Assembly: GCA_016744775.1 (NCBI GenBank)
Contig: JADGDS010000006.1
Coordinates: 62,001-126,000 of the forward strand
DNA length: 64,000 nucleotides
DNA from: Candidatus Marithrix sp.
GTDB lineage: Bacteria > Pseudomonadota > Gammaproteobacteria > Beggiatoales > Beggiatoaceae
Direction: 5' to 3'
Part shown: positions 41,899 to 49,815 of the stretch, piece after piece
How positions within the stretch are numbered: the first letter of the stretch is position 1
How the letters are laid out: each line of letters starts with the position of its first letter
Notes under the pieces: model-generated
Databases searched by the model: none
Told to the model about the DNA's origin: nothing
The model's input: only the letters and a program-made list of their open reading frames with translations
Position numbers and translations under genes: made by a program

Positions 41899-43071
41899 AT
41901 GTTAGATTTTGATAGTTCTGTCACCACTAGTGACGACTACTACAGTACATTTACACCACCACGTATAAAAAAAGAAAAGAAGCAAAAGAAAGAAAATAAA
42001 ATAATATTTCCAGTATCAAGTAGCTTGGATCCAATTACTATTGGTGCTAAACGCCCTAATGCTGATGATGTAAAAATTATTGGCGGGCGTGGTTATGATT
42101 TACGTCAACCAATTCCGGTTAAATATAAATCAGTAAGACAACACTTTTTAAATGCCCGTAAAAATTTTTGGATTCCAAATGAAATCCCTATGGGTGAAGA
42201 TAAAATTCAATGGAATACTGACAAGCTAACTGAAGCAGAAATGTGGTTATTTAAAACTAATATTTCTTATTTGACTGCTGGTGATAATTTAGTACCTGAT
42301 AATTTAGTCAATGTTCTTCTTCAACATACTACAGCTAATGAAATGAGACAATATTTACGTTGGCAAATTTCTGAAGAAGCTAATCATGTTGAATCTTATT
42401 TATTTATATTAGAATCTTTTGGTTTAGATGAACAAGGGCAGGGGCAAATTTTTAATTTATATCAGGATATGCCTGATTTAGTTGAAAAAATCAATTGGAA
42501 TATTGAATTTGCTAATAATGCAGCTACAACTGAAGCTCCTAAAGGTTCTATAGAATCAACTCAAGCTTTATTAGAAGATTTAATAAGTTTTTATATTTTT
42601 GAATATATGTTTTTCCCATTGGGCTTTTCACAAATATTTGCTTTAGCGCGACAAGGAAAATTACGTAATACAGCTCAACAATATAGCTATATTTGGCGTG
42701 ATGAAAGCTTACATGCAGCTAATGGCTTATGGATGATTCAACAAATCTGTCGAGAAAATCCTAAAGTTTGGGATGCCGCTATGAAACAACGGGCACGAGA
42801 AGTAGTAAATGAAGCAGTAAAATTAGAAATATCTCATGCCCATGCAGTAATGCCAGATGGTGGAATTTTAGGTTATTCAATTCAAACATATATTAAATAT
42901 GCCGAATTCCTTGCAGATAAAATCTGTGAAAACTTAGGCGTAAAAGTATTATTTGGAACCAGAGAACATCCAATGCCTTGGATAAGTGAATATGAATTAA
43001 ATCATGAAGTAAACTTCTTTGAAGGCAGAGTGCGTGAATATCAAACTGGTAGCCAATTGAATTGGGATTAG
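41899..43071 (+). CDS. nrdB: Class Ia ribonucleoside-diphosphate reductase beta subunit
   Basis: A 390-residue R2 protein that houses the di-iron centre and tyrosyl radical used by NrdA. The ligand motif SEEANHVESY gives Glu160 and His163, with the radical Tyr at His+4 (Tyr167), so this is the Tyr-radical type. The second half has EYMFFPLGF and WRDESLH with the remaining Glu and His ligands. The N-terminus has an extra Lys-rich segment (IKKEKKQKKENK, ~23-34) not found in E. coli NrdB. GGAG precedes the ATG at a good distance. It follows nrdA directly after the palindrome. Confidence 0.96.
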   Translation: MLDFDSSVTTSDDYYSTFTPPRIKKEKKQKKENKIIFPVSSSLDPITIGAKRPNADDVKIIGGRGYDLRQPIPVKYKSVRQHFLNARKNFWIPNEIPMGEDKIQWNTDKLTEAEMWLFKTNISYLTAGDNLVPDNLVNVLLQHTTANEMRQYLRWQISEEANHVESYLFILESFGLDEQGQGQIFNLYQDMPDLVEKINWNIEFANNAATTEAPKGSIESTQALLEDLISFYIFEYMFFPLGFSQIFALARQGKLRNTAQQYSYIWRDESLHAANGLWMIQQICRENPKVWDAAMKQRAREVVNEAVKLEISHAHAVMPDGGILGYSIQTYIKYAEFLADKICENLGVKVLFGTREHPMPWISEYELNHEVNFFEGRVREYQTGSQLNWD

Positions 43072-43090
43072 TATAAAAAACCTGACAGGT

Positions 43091-44299
43091 TTATAGCAGC
43101 AATTTATCAGCAAAAAAATGTGGTAAAAATTTAATTTTGGAGTTATTAATTGAAATTTCTCCAATTTTATTAAAGTTCAGTATATATCCAGAATTTGATT
43201 GATAATTTTCTAAAAAGTATCGATATGATTTTGAAACTTTTAATCCACTTATATTTGATTTTATCTCTATTGGAATTTTATCATCTACTATAAAATCAAC
43301 TTCTGAACCATTTTTGTTTCTATAGTATTTCACATCTTTATCTACTAATTCTCTAAAAACAAAATTTTCTAAAATAGCACCTTTATCCACTCTATTTTCT
43401 AATGAATTAAAGTTTTTAATTACTACATTTCTAAGCCCTAAATCATAAAAAAACCGTTTCGGATTTTTTACTATTTCTAATCTTTTATTGGTAAAAAATG
43501 GTGGAATTTGTTTTATTAGAAATGCTTTTTCAAAGATTGTTAAATAGTTTTTAAGTTGTGGAGCATTTACTCCTATTAAGTTTGCCAACTCATTATAAGT
43601 TATAATATTTCCAATTTGTAGAGATAAAGCTTTTAAAAGTTTATACATTTTTGCTTCATCATAGATATTTACTATCTCTTTAATATCTCTAAGTAGATAG
43701 ATACTCATTAAATTCTTGAGTACCTCTTGTTTTTCTTCATTGCTTCTACTTAAAATAACTCTTGGATAACCACCATAAGTGATATATTCATCAAAATAAC
43801 TATATATTTTATTTGAGATTACAGTTGAAATATTAGAATCTAAACCTTTATAAAGTTTATATAAACTTGTATCTTTGACTCTCAAAAATTCACCAAATGA
43901 AAATGAGTATAGATTAAAAACAAAAATTCTACCTGCTAAATATTTTATTGCATGAATTGACAATTCCATAGCAGAAGAGCCACTGATAAATATTTTCTTA
44001 TCAGTAGTATCATAAATATATTTTAAATGCTTGCCTCCATCTTTTACATATTGAAATTCATCTATAAAGATTCTATCGTATGGCTCAATATAGAGTTTGA
44101 TAAAACTTTTTATATCTTCTTGAAATAAAATTTTCGTTTCAATATCTTCAAAGGTTAAAAAAAGAGCATTTTGAGAATTGTTGTATATATGTTTTAAGAT
44201 TGTAGTCTTTCCGACTTGTCTTGAACCAAAGATAGCAATAATTTCAGGTGAATCTATATATTTTTTAATTTTTGTCTCTATTTCTCTTTCGTAATACAT
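43091..44299 (-). CDS. AAA_14/DUF4143 family ATPase, probably acquired
   Basis: A 402-residue ATPase with Walker A FGSRQVGKTT, Walker B RIFIDEFQ and the sensor-like FISGSSAMEL. A DUF4143-type C-terminus follows, with a winged-helix region (NELANLIGVNAPQLKNYL) and a nuclease-like segment NGSEVDFIVDDKIPIEIKS (D...ExK). Members are common in mobile and defence contexts; the function is unproven. Codon use is foreign: almost every Arg is AGA, while neighbours prefer CGT/CGC, and ATA is frequent. It ends 20 bases from the convergent nrdB stop, beside a half repeat (AAAAACCTGACAGGTTT). Confidence 0.85.
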   Translation of the reverse strand: MYYEREIETKIKKYIDSPEIIAIFGSRQVGKTTILKHIYNNSQNALFLTFEDIETKILFQEDIKSFIKLYIEPYDRIFIDEFQYVKDGGKHLKYIYDTTDKKIFISGSSAMELSIHAIKYLAGRIFVFNLYSFSFGEFLRVKDTSLYKLYKGLDSNISTVISNKIYSYFDEYITYGGYPRVILSRSNEEKQEVLKNLMSIYLLRDIKEIVNIYDEAKMYKLLKALSLQIGNIITYNELANLIGVNAPQLKNYLTIFEKAFLIKQIPPFFTNKRLEIVKNPKRFFYDLGLRNVVIKNFNSLENRVDKGAILENFVFRELVDKDVKYYRNKNGSEVDFIVDDKIPIEIKSNISGLKVSKSYRYFLENYQSNSGYILNFNKIGEISINNSKIKFLPHFFADKLLL

Positions 44300-44344
44300 T
44301 TTAACTACTCTATTTTGAATATTATTTTCATTATAGCATAGTTA

Positions 44345-44377
44345 CTTCAGCCTGCTACCACATCAAATCATCAGGTA
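44345..44377 (-). repeat. 33-bp direct repeat: detached 3' end of the DUF2058 gene (left copy)
   Basis: CTTCAGCCTGCTACCACATC at 44345-44364 plus AAATCATCAGGTA is identical over 33 bp to 47201-47233. On the minus strand it encodes PDDLMW-stop, the exact C-terminus of the DUF2058 protein, and a few 3' bases. Both copies have the same orientation and bracket the sigma-54 regulator and TonB receptor (spacing 2,856 bp). Confidence 0.9.
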
Positions 44378-44385
44378 ATTTTTAA

Positions 44386-45345
44386 TTAGCATTTATAATC
44401 AATCATATATTTTTTGATTCTATACAAGAAAGCATCTCTGGTTAAACCTAATAATCGCGCCGCTTGACTGCGGTTGCCATAGGTTTTTTCTAGTGCTTGT
44501 TTTATCATTTGAATTTCAAAGTTTTTTAAATTTATTCCTGTTTCTGGTAAACATAAAGCATTTGTTTCAAATTGTTTTTCTTGAAATTCTTTGGGTAAAT
44601 GTTGAATTGTAATGGTTTTGCCGCTGAATAAAATTAACATTCGTTCACAAAAATTACGTAATTCTCGAATATTACCACTCCATTTATATTGACGTAAATA
44701 TTTTATTGTTTGTTTTGGGTAATTGGGTGCGGCTAAGTTGTGATGTTCGGCTAGTTGTTTTGTAAAATTGTTTAACAACATTTCTAAATCATCTATACGT
44801 TTACGTAATGGCGGTAGTTCTAAAGGTACAATATTTAGACGATAATATAAATCTTGTCGAAATTTTCCTTGTTGTACTTGAGTATATAAATTACGGTTTG
44901 TAGCCGCTAAAATGCGAGTGTTAATCTTTTCTATTTGAGTTTTACCAATTACTTGACATTCTCCAGAGTCTAAAAAGCGTAATAATTTAGCTTGAATATT
45001 AAGTGGTAATTCTCCTATTTCATCTAAAAATAATGTACCAGCATTAGCGGCTTGTATGCGCCCTTGTTGATCACTAATTGCTCCAGTAAAAGCTCCTTTA
45101 ATATGCCCGAATAGTTCTGATTCTGCTAAAGCTTCAGGTAAAGCAGCACAATTAATAGCGATAAATGGTTTAGTTGCTCGATTGCTATGTTGATGAATAG
45201 CTTGTGCTAATAATTCTTTACCAGTGCCGCTTTCTCCTAAAAGAAGTAGTGTCACATCTGTGATTGCAGCGATACGAGCTGCACGAATCACTGTACAAAA
45301 TTCTCCTGATTTGCCTAATAATTGTTTATCAAAAAAGTCTGACAT
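44386..45345 (-). CDS. Sigma-54-dependent transcriptional activator (no receiver domain)
   Basis: A 319-residue bacterial enhancer-binding protein. The AAA+ domain has Walker [11 protein letters not shown], the sigma-54-contacting GAFTGA loop ([13 protein letters not shown]), Walker [12 protein letters not shown] and the arginine-finger region [10 protein letters not shown]. The C-terminus is a Fis-type helix-turn-helix ([20 protein letters not shown]). There is almost no N-terminal regulatory domain (~15 residues), as in PspF-like activators, so its activity may be controlled by another protein or by level. It is transcribed away from the TonB receptor gene, whose upstream DNA has a -24/-12-like site. 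It lies inside the segment flanked by the 33-bp direct repeat. Confidence 0.92.
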   Translation of the reverse strand: MSDFFDKQLLGKSGEFCTVIRAARIAAITDVTLLLLGESGTGKELLAQAIHQHSNRATKPFIAINCAALPEALAESELFGHIKGAFTGAISDQQGRIQAANAGTLFLDEIGELPLNIQAKLLRFLDSGECQVIGKTQIEKINTRILAATNRNLYTQVQQGKFRQDLYYRLNIVPLELPPLRKRIDDLEMLLNNFTKQLAEHHNLAAPNYPKQTIKYLRQYKWSGNIRELRNFCERMLILFSGKTITIQHLPKEFQEKQFETNALCLPETGINLKNFEIQMIKQALEKTYGNRSQAARLLGLTRDAFLYRIKKYMIDYKC

Positions 45346-45468
45346 TGTTTATAGTTCCTTTGTCATATCACACATTATTAGGTAAAATAACATATTTACA
45401 AATAAATAAATATTTTATATTCTAAGCAATAATGTTGATATATTAAGTTATTTTATATTTTATAATTC

Positions 45469-45483
45469 TGGTATAAGCTATGC
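45469..45483 (+). promoter_or_regulatory. Candidate sigma-54 promoter for the TonB receptor gene
   Basis: TGGTATAAGCTATGC has GG and GC dinucleotides 12 bp apart, as in the TGGCAC-N5-TTGC consensus. It ends 34 bases before the TonB receptor ATG, and the neighbouring divergent gene encodes a sigma-54 activator. Only the core dinucleotides and spacing match well. Confidence 0.5.
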
Positions 45484-45517
45484 TAAATAGGCTGGTTTTA
45501 GCAATTTTAGAGAAATA

Positions 45518-47194
45518 ATGATTATAAGCAATTTTGTTTTTTCCTCTCTATTAGCGGTTTATTCACCGGTAAATACTTATTATGATATAACAAAAATGAA
45601 GGGGTTTCAATCTACTCCACGCTTAAAACAAGGAGAATCTATACGCGGTAAAATTAATCCTATTTATAGCAATAGCAAGCAATTATTAAGTGATATTATG
45701 GTTGGTAATACACAAGGTTTTGTGCGCGGTATTATTAAACATTTAAATGTTGATAATTATAAAGATGGTGATGGTAATGAAATAAATTCTGCTTTTACTC
45801 ATCACACTGCTGGCTTAATTTTAGGCTATACTCCTACTAAGAAAACTCGTTTTGAGCTAAGTCTTGAAGCCGCTGAGACTGATGATGCTGCTTTATATGC
45901 TCATGCCTGTATGGATTTACCTCAAAATGATAAAAATACTATTCGTTTTAAGTATCAAAATGAGTTAGGCACTAAAGCCATGTTCTATTATTCTGAAGTT
46001 GATAGAGTAATGGATAATTATTCTTTACGTTCATTAATTAGCCCTATGAAAATGTTAATGCGTGGGCATTTTAATATGCAAGGTGGGCGTATTAGTCAAG
46101 ATTGGTTGACTGGTAATATAAAATGGACTTTAGGAATTGATCATAAATCATATAATAAAGATACCAATCGTTTTAGTGATTCTCCTAATGTCGCCATTCC
46201 AACTAAATTGCAATCAATCATGTTGCCAGATGTTGATTTGCAACAGACTATGTTATTTGGTGAAGTCTTGATGCCATCTCTAAAAGCGGCTTTACGTTAT
46301 CGTCATGTCTCAACTCAGGCTAATCGAGCAGCTCAAACTGCTATGGGTGGTATCACACCAAATGATTTATATCTGAAATATTATGGTAGTACCGCGCAAG
46401 ATAATGAGGAAAATCATATAGATGGCTTGATTAATTATAAATATAAATTAAAAAATGGTTTTGTATTTCTCAATCTAAATCGCGCTGTACGTACAGCTAC
46501 AGCAATGGAGCGTTTTATCGCAGTTAGTGGCATGAATCCTATTAGAAATGGAATTGGAAATCCAAATTTAAATCCTGAGCAAACTCATCAAGTAAAACTA
46601 GGATTTTCTTGGAAATCTAAAGGTTTACAACAAAAAGCCTCAATATTTTATAATGATGTAACTGATTATATTTTAAGAGATCGCGCCCATGCTATTGATA
46701 ATAGCAATATTTATCGTAATATAGATGCGCGATTGTATGGTTTTGAATGGAAAAGCAATCTGAAATGGAATCACACTTGGTCTAATTATTTTAATTTAGC
46801 TTATATTCATGCTACTAATGTTAGTGATGATCGCCCGATTGCTCAAACACCACCTTTAATGGGCACATTGGGATTGCATTATAAATATAGTAAAAACTGG
46901 TATATAGCTAGTGAATTAGAATTCGCTGCAAAACAAACTAGAGTGGATAACAATATAAATACTGGTAGTGGTTTAGATATTGAAGAAACATCTGGTTTTA
47001 GTATTTTAAATATATTTAGCGGCATAAATATAAACAAACAAATGAATATACAATTAGGTATAAACAACCTATTTGATAAAACTTATGCCTACCATGTCAA
47101 TCCTGCTAATATAGTTTATTTTAATCCTGAAGTTATTCAAGTAGTTAATGAACCCGGTAGAATATTTTGGCTTAACTTAACAGCAACTTTTTAA
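45518..47194 (+). CDS. TonB-dependent (copper-type) receptor barrel, N-terminally shortened
   Basis: A 558-residue product that resembles the barrel of OprC/NosA-type copper receptors: SGMNPIRNGIGNPNLNPEQTHQ, YNDVTDYILRDRA, NIDARLYGFEW, the TonB-receptor C-terminal pattern LGINNLFDKTYAYHVNPAN, and the end VNEPGRIFWLNLTATF. Most of the plug (~120-150 residues), the TonB box and the usual N-terminal His/Met-rich part are missing. Only a trace of the plug end may remain at YYDITKMKGFQST. A short hydrophobic start (MIISNFVFSSLLAVYS) could act as a signal. GAGAAATA precedes the ATG. Without a plug it may be non-functional or act as a passive pore. It is divergent from the sigma-54 activator. Confidence 0.8.
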   Translation: MIISNFVFSSLLAVYSPVNTYYDITKMKGFQSTPRLKQGESIRGKINPIYSNSKQLLSDIMVGNTQGFVRGIIKHLNVDNYKDGDGNEINSAFTHHTAGLILGYTPTKKTRFELSLEAAETDDAALYAHACMDLPQNDKNTIRFKYQNELGTKAMFYYSEVDRVMDNYSLRSLISPMKMLMRGHFNMQGGRISQDWLTGNIKWTLGIDHKSYNKDTNRFSDSPNVAIPTKLQSIMLPDVDLQQTMLFGEVLMPSLKAALRYRHVSTQANRAAQTAMGGITPNDLYLKYYGSTAQDNEENHIDGLINYKYKLKNGFVFLNLNRAVRTATAMERFIAVSGMNPIRNGIGNPNLNPEQTHQVKLGFSWKSKGLQQKASIFYNDVTDYILRDRAHAIDNSNIYRNIDARLYGFEWKSNLKWNHTWSNYFNLAYIHATNVSDDRPIAQTPPLMGTLGLHYKYSKNWYIASELEFAAKQTRVDNNINTGSGLDIEETSGFSILNIFSGININKQMNIQLGINNLFDKTYAYHVNPANIVYFNPEVIQVVNEPGRIFWLNLTATF

Positions 47195-47200
47195 ACTTTG

Positions 47201-47233
47201 CTTCAGCCTGCTACCACATCAAATCATCAGGTA
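47201..47233 (-). repeat. 33-bp direct repeat at the DUF2058 gene end (right copy)
   Basis: This is identical to 44345-44377. This copy is the genuine 3' end of the DUF2058 gene (stop at 47211-47213) plus 10 bases beyond it. It starts 7 bases after the TonB receptor stop. Confidence 0.9.
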
Positions 47234-47765
47234 CTTTATAATCGGCATAAGGATCATCATCCTCCTTATTTTGATCACTATTGTTCTCATTAAACAGCAC
47301 AATAGCTTGATCATCACGTTGTTTAATCTTCTCCGCAGCTTCGGCTGGAATCAGATGATAATCATTATCTATTTTAGCAATAGCCAAGCGTCCACGGATA
47401 ATCAAGTTTTTATTTTTCTGAGATACATCAATGGTTTTGATCTTTGCATCATCAGTAAAATTGTAGCTTAACGCATTTTCATCTGCCCCGATTTTAATGC
47501 TATTCATTTTAATAATTTGAATGACTTGGGCAGCTATGGCTTTTTGTTCTGCCTCTTGCTGACGTTGTTTATTAAGCTCTTGGCTTTTTTTACGTTCGTC
47601 TTCAATGGCTTTAGCCGCAGATATAGCTATTTCATCAACTTCTTGAGCATGATTTTTTTTATGATTTTGCCGCGCATTTTTGCGTTTTTCTGCATTAATT
47701 TTCTTGGCTTGTTTTTTATTAGCCATTCCAGCATTTAGTAGCTGATCTTGTAGAGATCCTGCCAT
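47211..47765 (-). CDS. DUF2058 domain protein (YaiL-type)
   Basis: This 184-residue protein matches the gammaproteobacterial DUF2058/YaiL family, proposed to be nucleoprotein or polynucleotide-associated. The start MAGSLQDQLLNAGMANKKQAKK is characteristic. A highly charged coiled-coil stretch (residues ~20-85, Lys/Arg/Gln/Glu-rich) follows, then a compact C-terminal domain (YNFTDDAKIKTIDVSQ...LIIRGRLAIAKIDNDYHLIPAEAAEKI), ending PDDLMW. It is a single gene; a GACCTGACAGGTGTCAGGTC palindrome (47789-47810) separates it from hicB. Its last codons are duplicated at 44345. Confidence 0.9.
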   Translation of the reverse strand: MAGSLQDQLLNAGMANKKQAKKINAEKRKNARQNHKKNHAQEVDEIAISAAKAIEDERKKSQELNKQRQQEAEQKAIAAQVIQIIKMNSIKIGADENALSYNFTDDAKIKTIDVSQKNKNLIIRGRLAIAKIDNDYHLIPAEAAEKIKQRDDQAIVLFNENNSDQNKEDDDPYADYKVPDDLMW

Positions 47766-47788
47766 GATTCCTCCATTCTTAGGTTTTT

Positions 47789-47810
47789 AGACCTGACAGG
47801 TGTCAGGTCT
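47789..47810. repeat. AGACCTGACA/TGTCAGGTCT palindrome
   Basis: A 10-bp-arm palindrome around GG, followed on the plus strand by TTTTAATTTT. It is the same family as 63105-63136, the in-frame copy at 52842-52874, and half copies near 37400 and 43080. It lies between hicB and the DUF2058 gene. Confidence 0.8.
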
Positions 47811-47830
47811 TTTAATTTTATTATGTATGA

Positions 47831-48232
47831 CTACGCTAGCTTATTTTGATCCATGACTTCCAAGGCGGCTAGCATCAAAAAATCACTACGAGTCATTTGG
47901 TGACTACTGACATACGCATCAAGACGTGAAACCAATTTAGAAGGTAAAGAAATATTAAGTTGCACTGATTTTAGATTCAATCTGGAAACATTAATATCCA
48001 GCATCATCCAAATTCCTCCTTGATATTCCTTATTTTTTACAAGTGTTTCCAAAGAACTTGGTTTTGGTAGTTCCATGTCTTCACCTTCGCAATAAAGTTC
48101 TATAGATTCTTGAACCATTGCTGGCAATTCATCCCAATTATCAACTGCCGAAAAACACCCGGGAAAATCTGGAATAGTGATACCATGAGCATGTTCAGCA
48201 TCACCTTGATGAACATAAATAGGATAAAGCAT
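47831..48232 (-). CDS. hicB: HicB antitoxin
   Basis: A 133-residue antitoxin. The N-terminal HicB domain (MLYPIYVHQ...GITIPDFPGCFSAVD) is a partly degenerate RNase-H-like fold that blocks HicA. The C-terminus is a ribbon-helix-helix DNA-binding domain (VQLNISLPSKLVSRLDAYV...TRSDFLMLAAL) for autoregulation. The start is set at ATG 48230-48232 because GGAGGT lies exactly 7 bases before it, inside the end of hicA. A longer frame beginning at 48253 ignores that site. It is last of the mpl-hicA-hicB run. Confidence 0.92.
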   Translation of the reverse strand: MLYPIYVHQGDAEHAHGITIPDFPGCFSAVDNWDELPAMVQESIELYCEGEDMELPKPSSLETLVKNKEYQGGIWMMLDINVSRLNLKSVQLNISLPSKLVSRLDAYVSSHQMTRSDFLMLAALEVMDQNKLA

Positions 48233-48237
48233 TTCAA

Positions 48238-48426
48238 TTACCTCCATTTCCAACCAGCTTGACGATAGATATTACGCAAAGTACCAATAGGTATATCTTT
48301 ACGTGGGTGCGGCACAACAACATGACCAGATTTATCTGGATGTTTAAATTTTTCGTGATCACCCTTACCACCCACTTTAAACCAACCATCATCAATCAAT
48401 CGTTTAATAATTTCAGAACTTTTCAC
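48238..48426 (-). CDS. hicA: HicA mRNA interferase toxin
   Basis: A 62-residue double-stranded-RNA-binding-fold toxin that cleaves mRNA. It has the typical MKSSEIIKRLIDDGWFKV start, the catalytic His region GKGDHEKFKHPDK, and the family end VPHPRKDIPIGTLRNIYRQAG. The start is GTG (48424-48426), one base after the stop of mpl, so translation is probably coupled to that housekeeping gene. The hicB Shine-Dalgarno lies in its last codons. Confidence 0.93.
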   Translation of the reverse strand: MKSSEIIKRLIDDGWFKVGGKGDHEKFKHPDKSGHVVVPHPRKDIPIGTLRNIYRQAGWKWR

Positions 48427-48427
48427 T

Positions 48428-49759
48428 TTATTTCAAAGCATCCAACAAACGATTATGAATATTTTCAAATCCACCATTACTCATTATGAGAATATGATCA
48501 TCATTACTCGCAATCTTTACTATATGTTCAATTAATGGATCAACCTGATTAAATATCTCAGTTACTCCTTCTATTGACCATTCCAAATCATCTGGTTGAT
48601 GGAATAATACTATATCTGCATCTTCTAAAGCTGCTGCTAATGTATCTTTATGAACTCCCATCTGCATAGTTCTGGAACGTGGCTCTAATACCGCTATAAT
48701 TCTTTCTTCTCCAACTCGTTTTCTTAAAGCGTCTAATGTCAAAGTAATCGCCGTCGGATGATGAGCAAAATCATCATATACACTGATATTATTTATCACA
48801 CCTCGTAATTCTAAACGTCTTTTTACGCTTTTAAAATTACTTAAAGCATCACAAGCTTGCTCAATAGACACACCAGCATGATGGGAACTGGCAATAGCCG
48901 CTAAGCCATTTTCCAAATTATGTTGTCCAATTAAATCCCATTTAACCTCGCCCACGCGCTGATTTTGATACCAAACTTCAAAATTACTATAATCAGCTAC
49001 CAAAGATTTTGCTTGCCAATCAGCATTGTTTTCACCTAAACTTTCAGTTGGTGTCCAACAACCTTGTTCTAATACTTCATCTAGTGCTGGCTCTGCATTT
49101 TTATGTATAATCAGACCATTGCCCGGCACAGTACGTATTAAATGATGAAATTGTCGTTGAATAGCGGCTAAATCAGCAAAAATATCAGCATGGTCAAACT
49201 CAAGATTATTTAAAACTAAAGTTCGTGGACGATAATGTACAAACTTTGAACGCTTATCAAAAAAGGCTGAATCATACTCATCTGCCTCAACTATAAAAAA
49301 TGGATCATTACCTAAACGAGCCGAAATACCAAAATTTTCAGGTACTCCGCCGATCAAGAATCCCGGAGAAAAACCAGCAGATTCTAAAACCCATGTCAAC
49401 ATACTTGTAGTGGTTGTTTTACCATGCGTACCAGCCACAGCTAATACCCAACGTTTAGCCAAAACCTGCTCAGCTAACCATTGTGGACCAGAAATATATG
49501 CCAAAGATTGATTAAATACAGCTTCAACTTCAGGATTACCACGTGATATAACATTACCGATAATCACACAATCAGGAATTGGTTCTAAATTATCTGCTGA
49601 ATAACCAGAATATAATTTAATACCCAAGTTTTCTAACTGTGTACTCATAGGTGGATATGTTGCGGCATCTGATCCAGTGACAGTATGACCTTGTTGTTTT
49701 GCGATAGCGGCAATACCTGCCATAAAAGTACCACAAATACCTAAGATATGTATGTGCAT
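48428..49759 (-). CDS. mpl: UDP-N-acetylmuramate:L-Ala-gamma-D-Glu-meso-DAP ligase
   Basis: A 443-residue murein-recycling ligase that joins the tripeptide released from old peptidoglycan to UDP-MurNAc. It starts MHIHILGICGTFMAGIAAIA (Rossmann-like N domain). The Mur-ligase ATP site is VAGTHGKTTTTSML, with EADEYDSAFFDKR and NLEFDHADIF, and the C-terminal YDDFAHHPTAI and LEPRSRTMQMG. The ATG at 49757-49759 is the real start; an upstream in-frame TTG is less likely. The hicA toxin follows at a 1-base distance, which is unusual for this gene. It is divergent from the GGDEF-like gene (56 bases). Confidence 0.96.
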   Translation of the reverse strand: MHIHILGICGTFMAGIAAIAKQQGHTVTGSDAATYPPMSTQLENLGIKLYSGYSADNLEPIPDCVIIGNVISRGNPEVEAVFNQSLAYISGPQWLAEQVLAKRWVLAVAGTHGKTTTTSMLTWVLESAGFSPGFLIGGVPENFGISARLGNDPFFIVEADEYDSAFFDKRSKFVHYRPRTLVLNNLEFDHADIFADLAAIQRQFHHLIRTVPGNGLIIHKNAEPALDEVLEQGCWTPTESLGENNADWQAKSLVADYSNFEVWYQNQRVGEVKWDLIGQHNLENGLAAIASSHHAGVSIEQACDALSNFKSVKRRLELRGVINNISVYDDFAHHPTAITLTLDALRKRVGEERIIAVLEPRSRTMQMGVHKDTLAAALEDADIVLFHQPDDLEWSIEGVTEIFNQVDPLIEHIVKIASNDDHILIMSNGGFENIHNRLLDALK

Positions 49760-49815
49760 AGTAATAAAATGATTCAAATTTTATAGTTTAAATTAAACCT
49801 TATTAAAATTGCAAT

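Noticed and set aside
47789..47810. Rho-independent terminator of hicB
   Set aside because: The T-rich side is on the plus strand, while hicB and the DUF2058 gene are read on the minus strand, where A-rich sequence follows the hairpin. It is kept only as a repeat.
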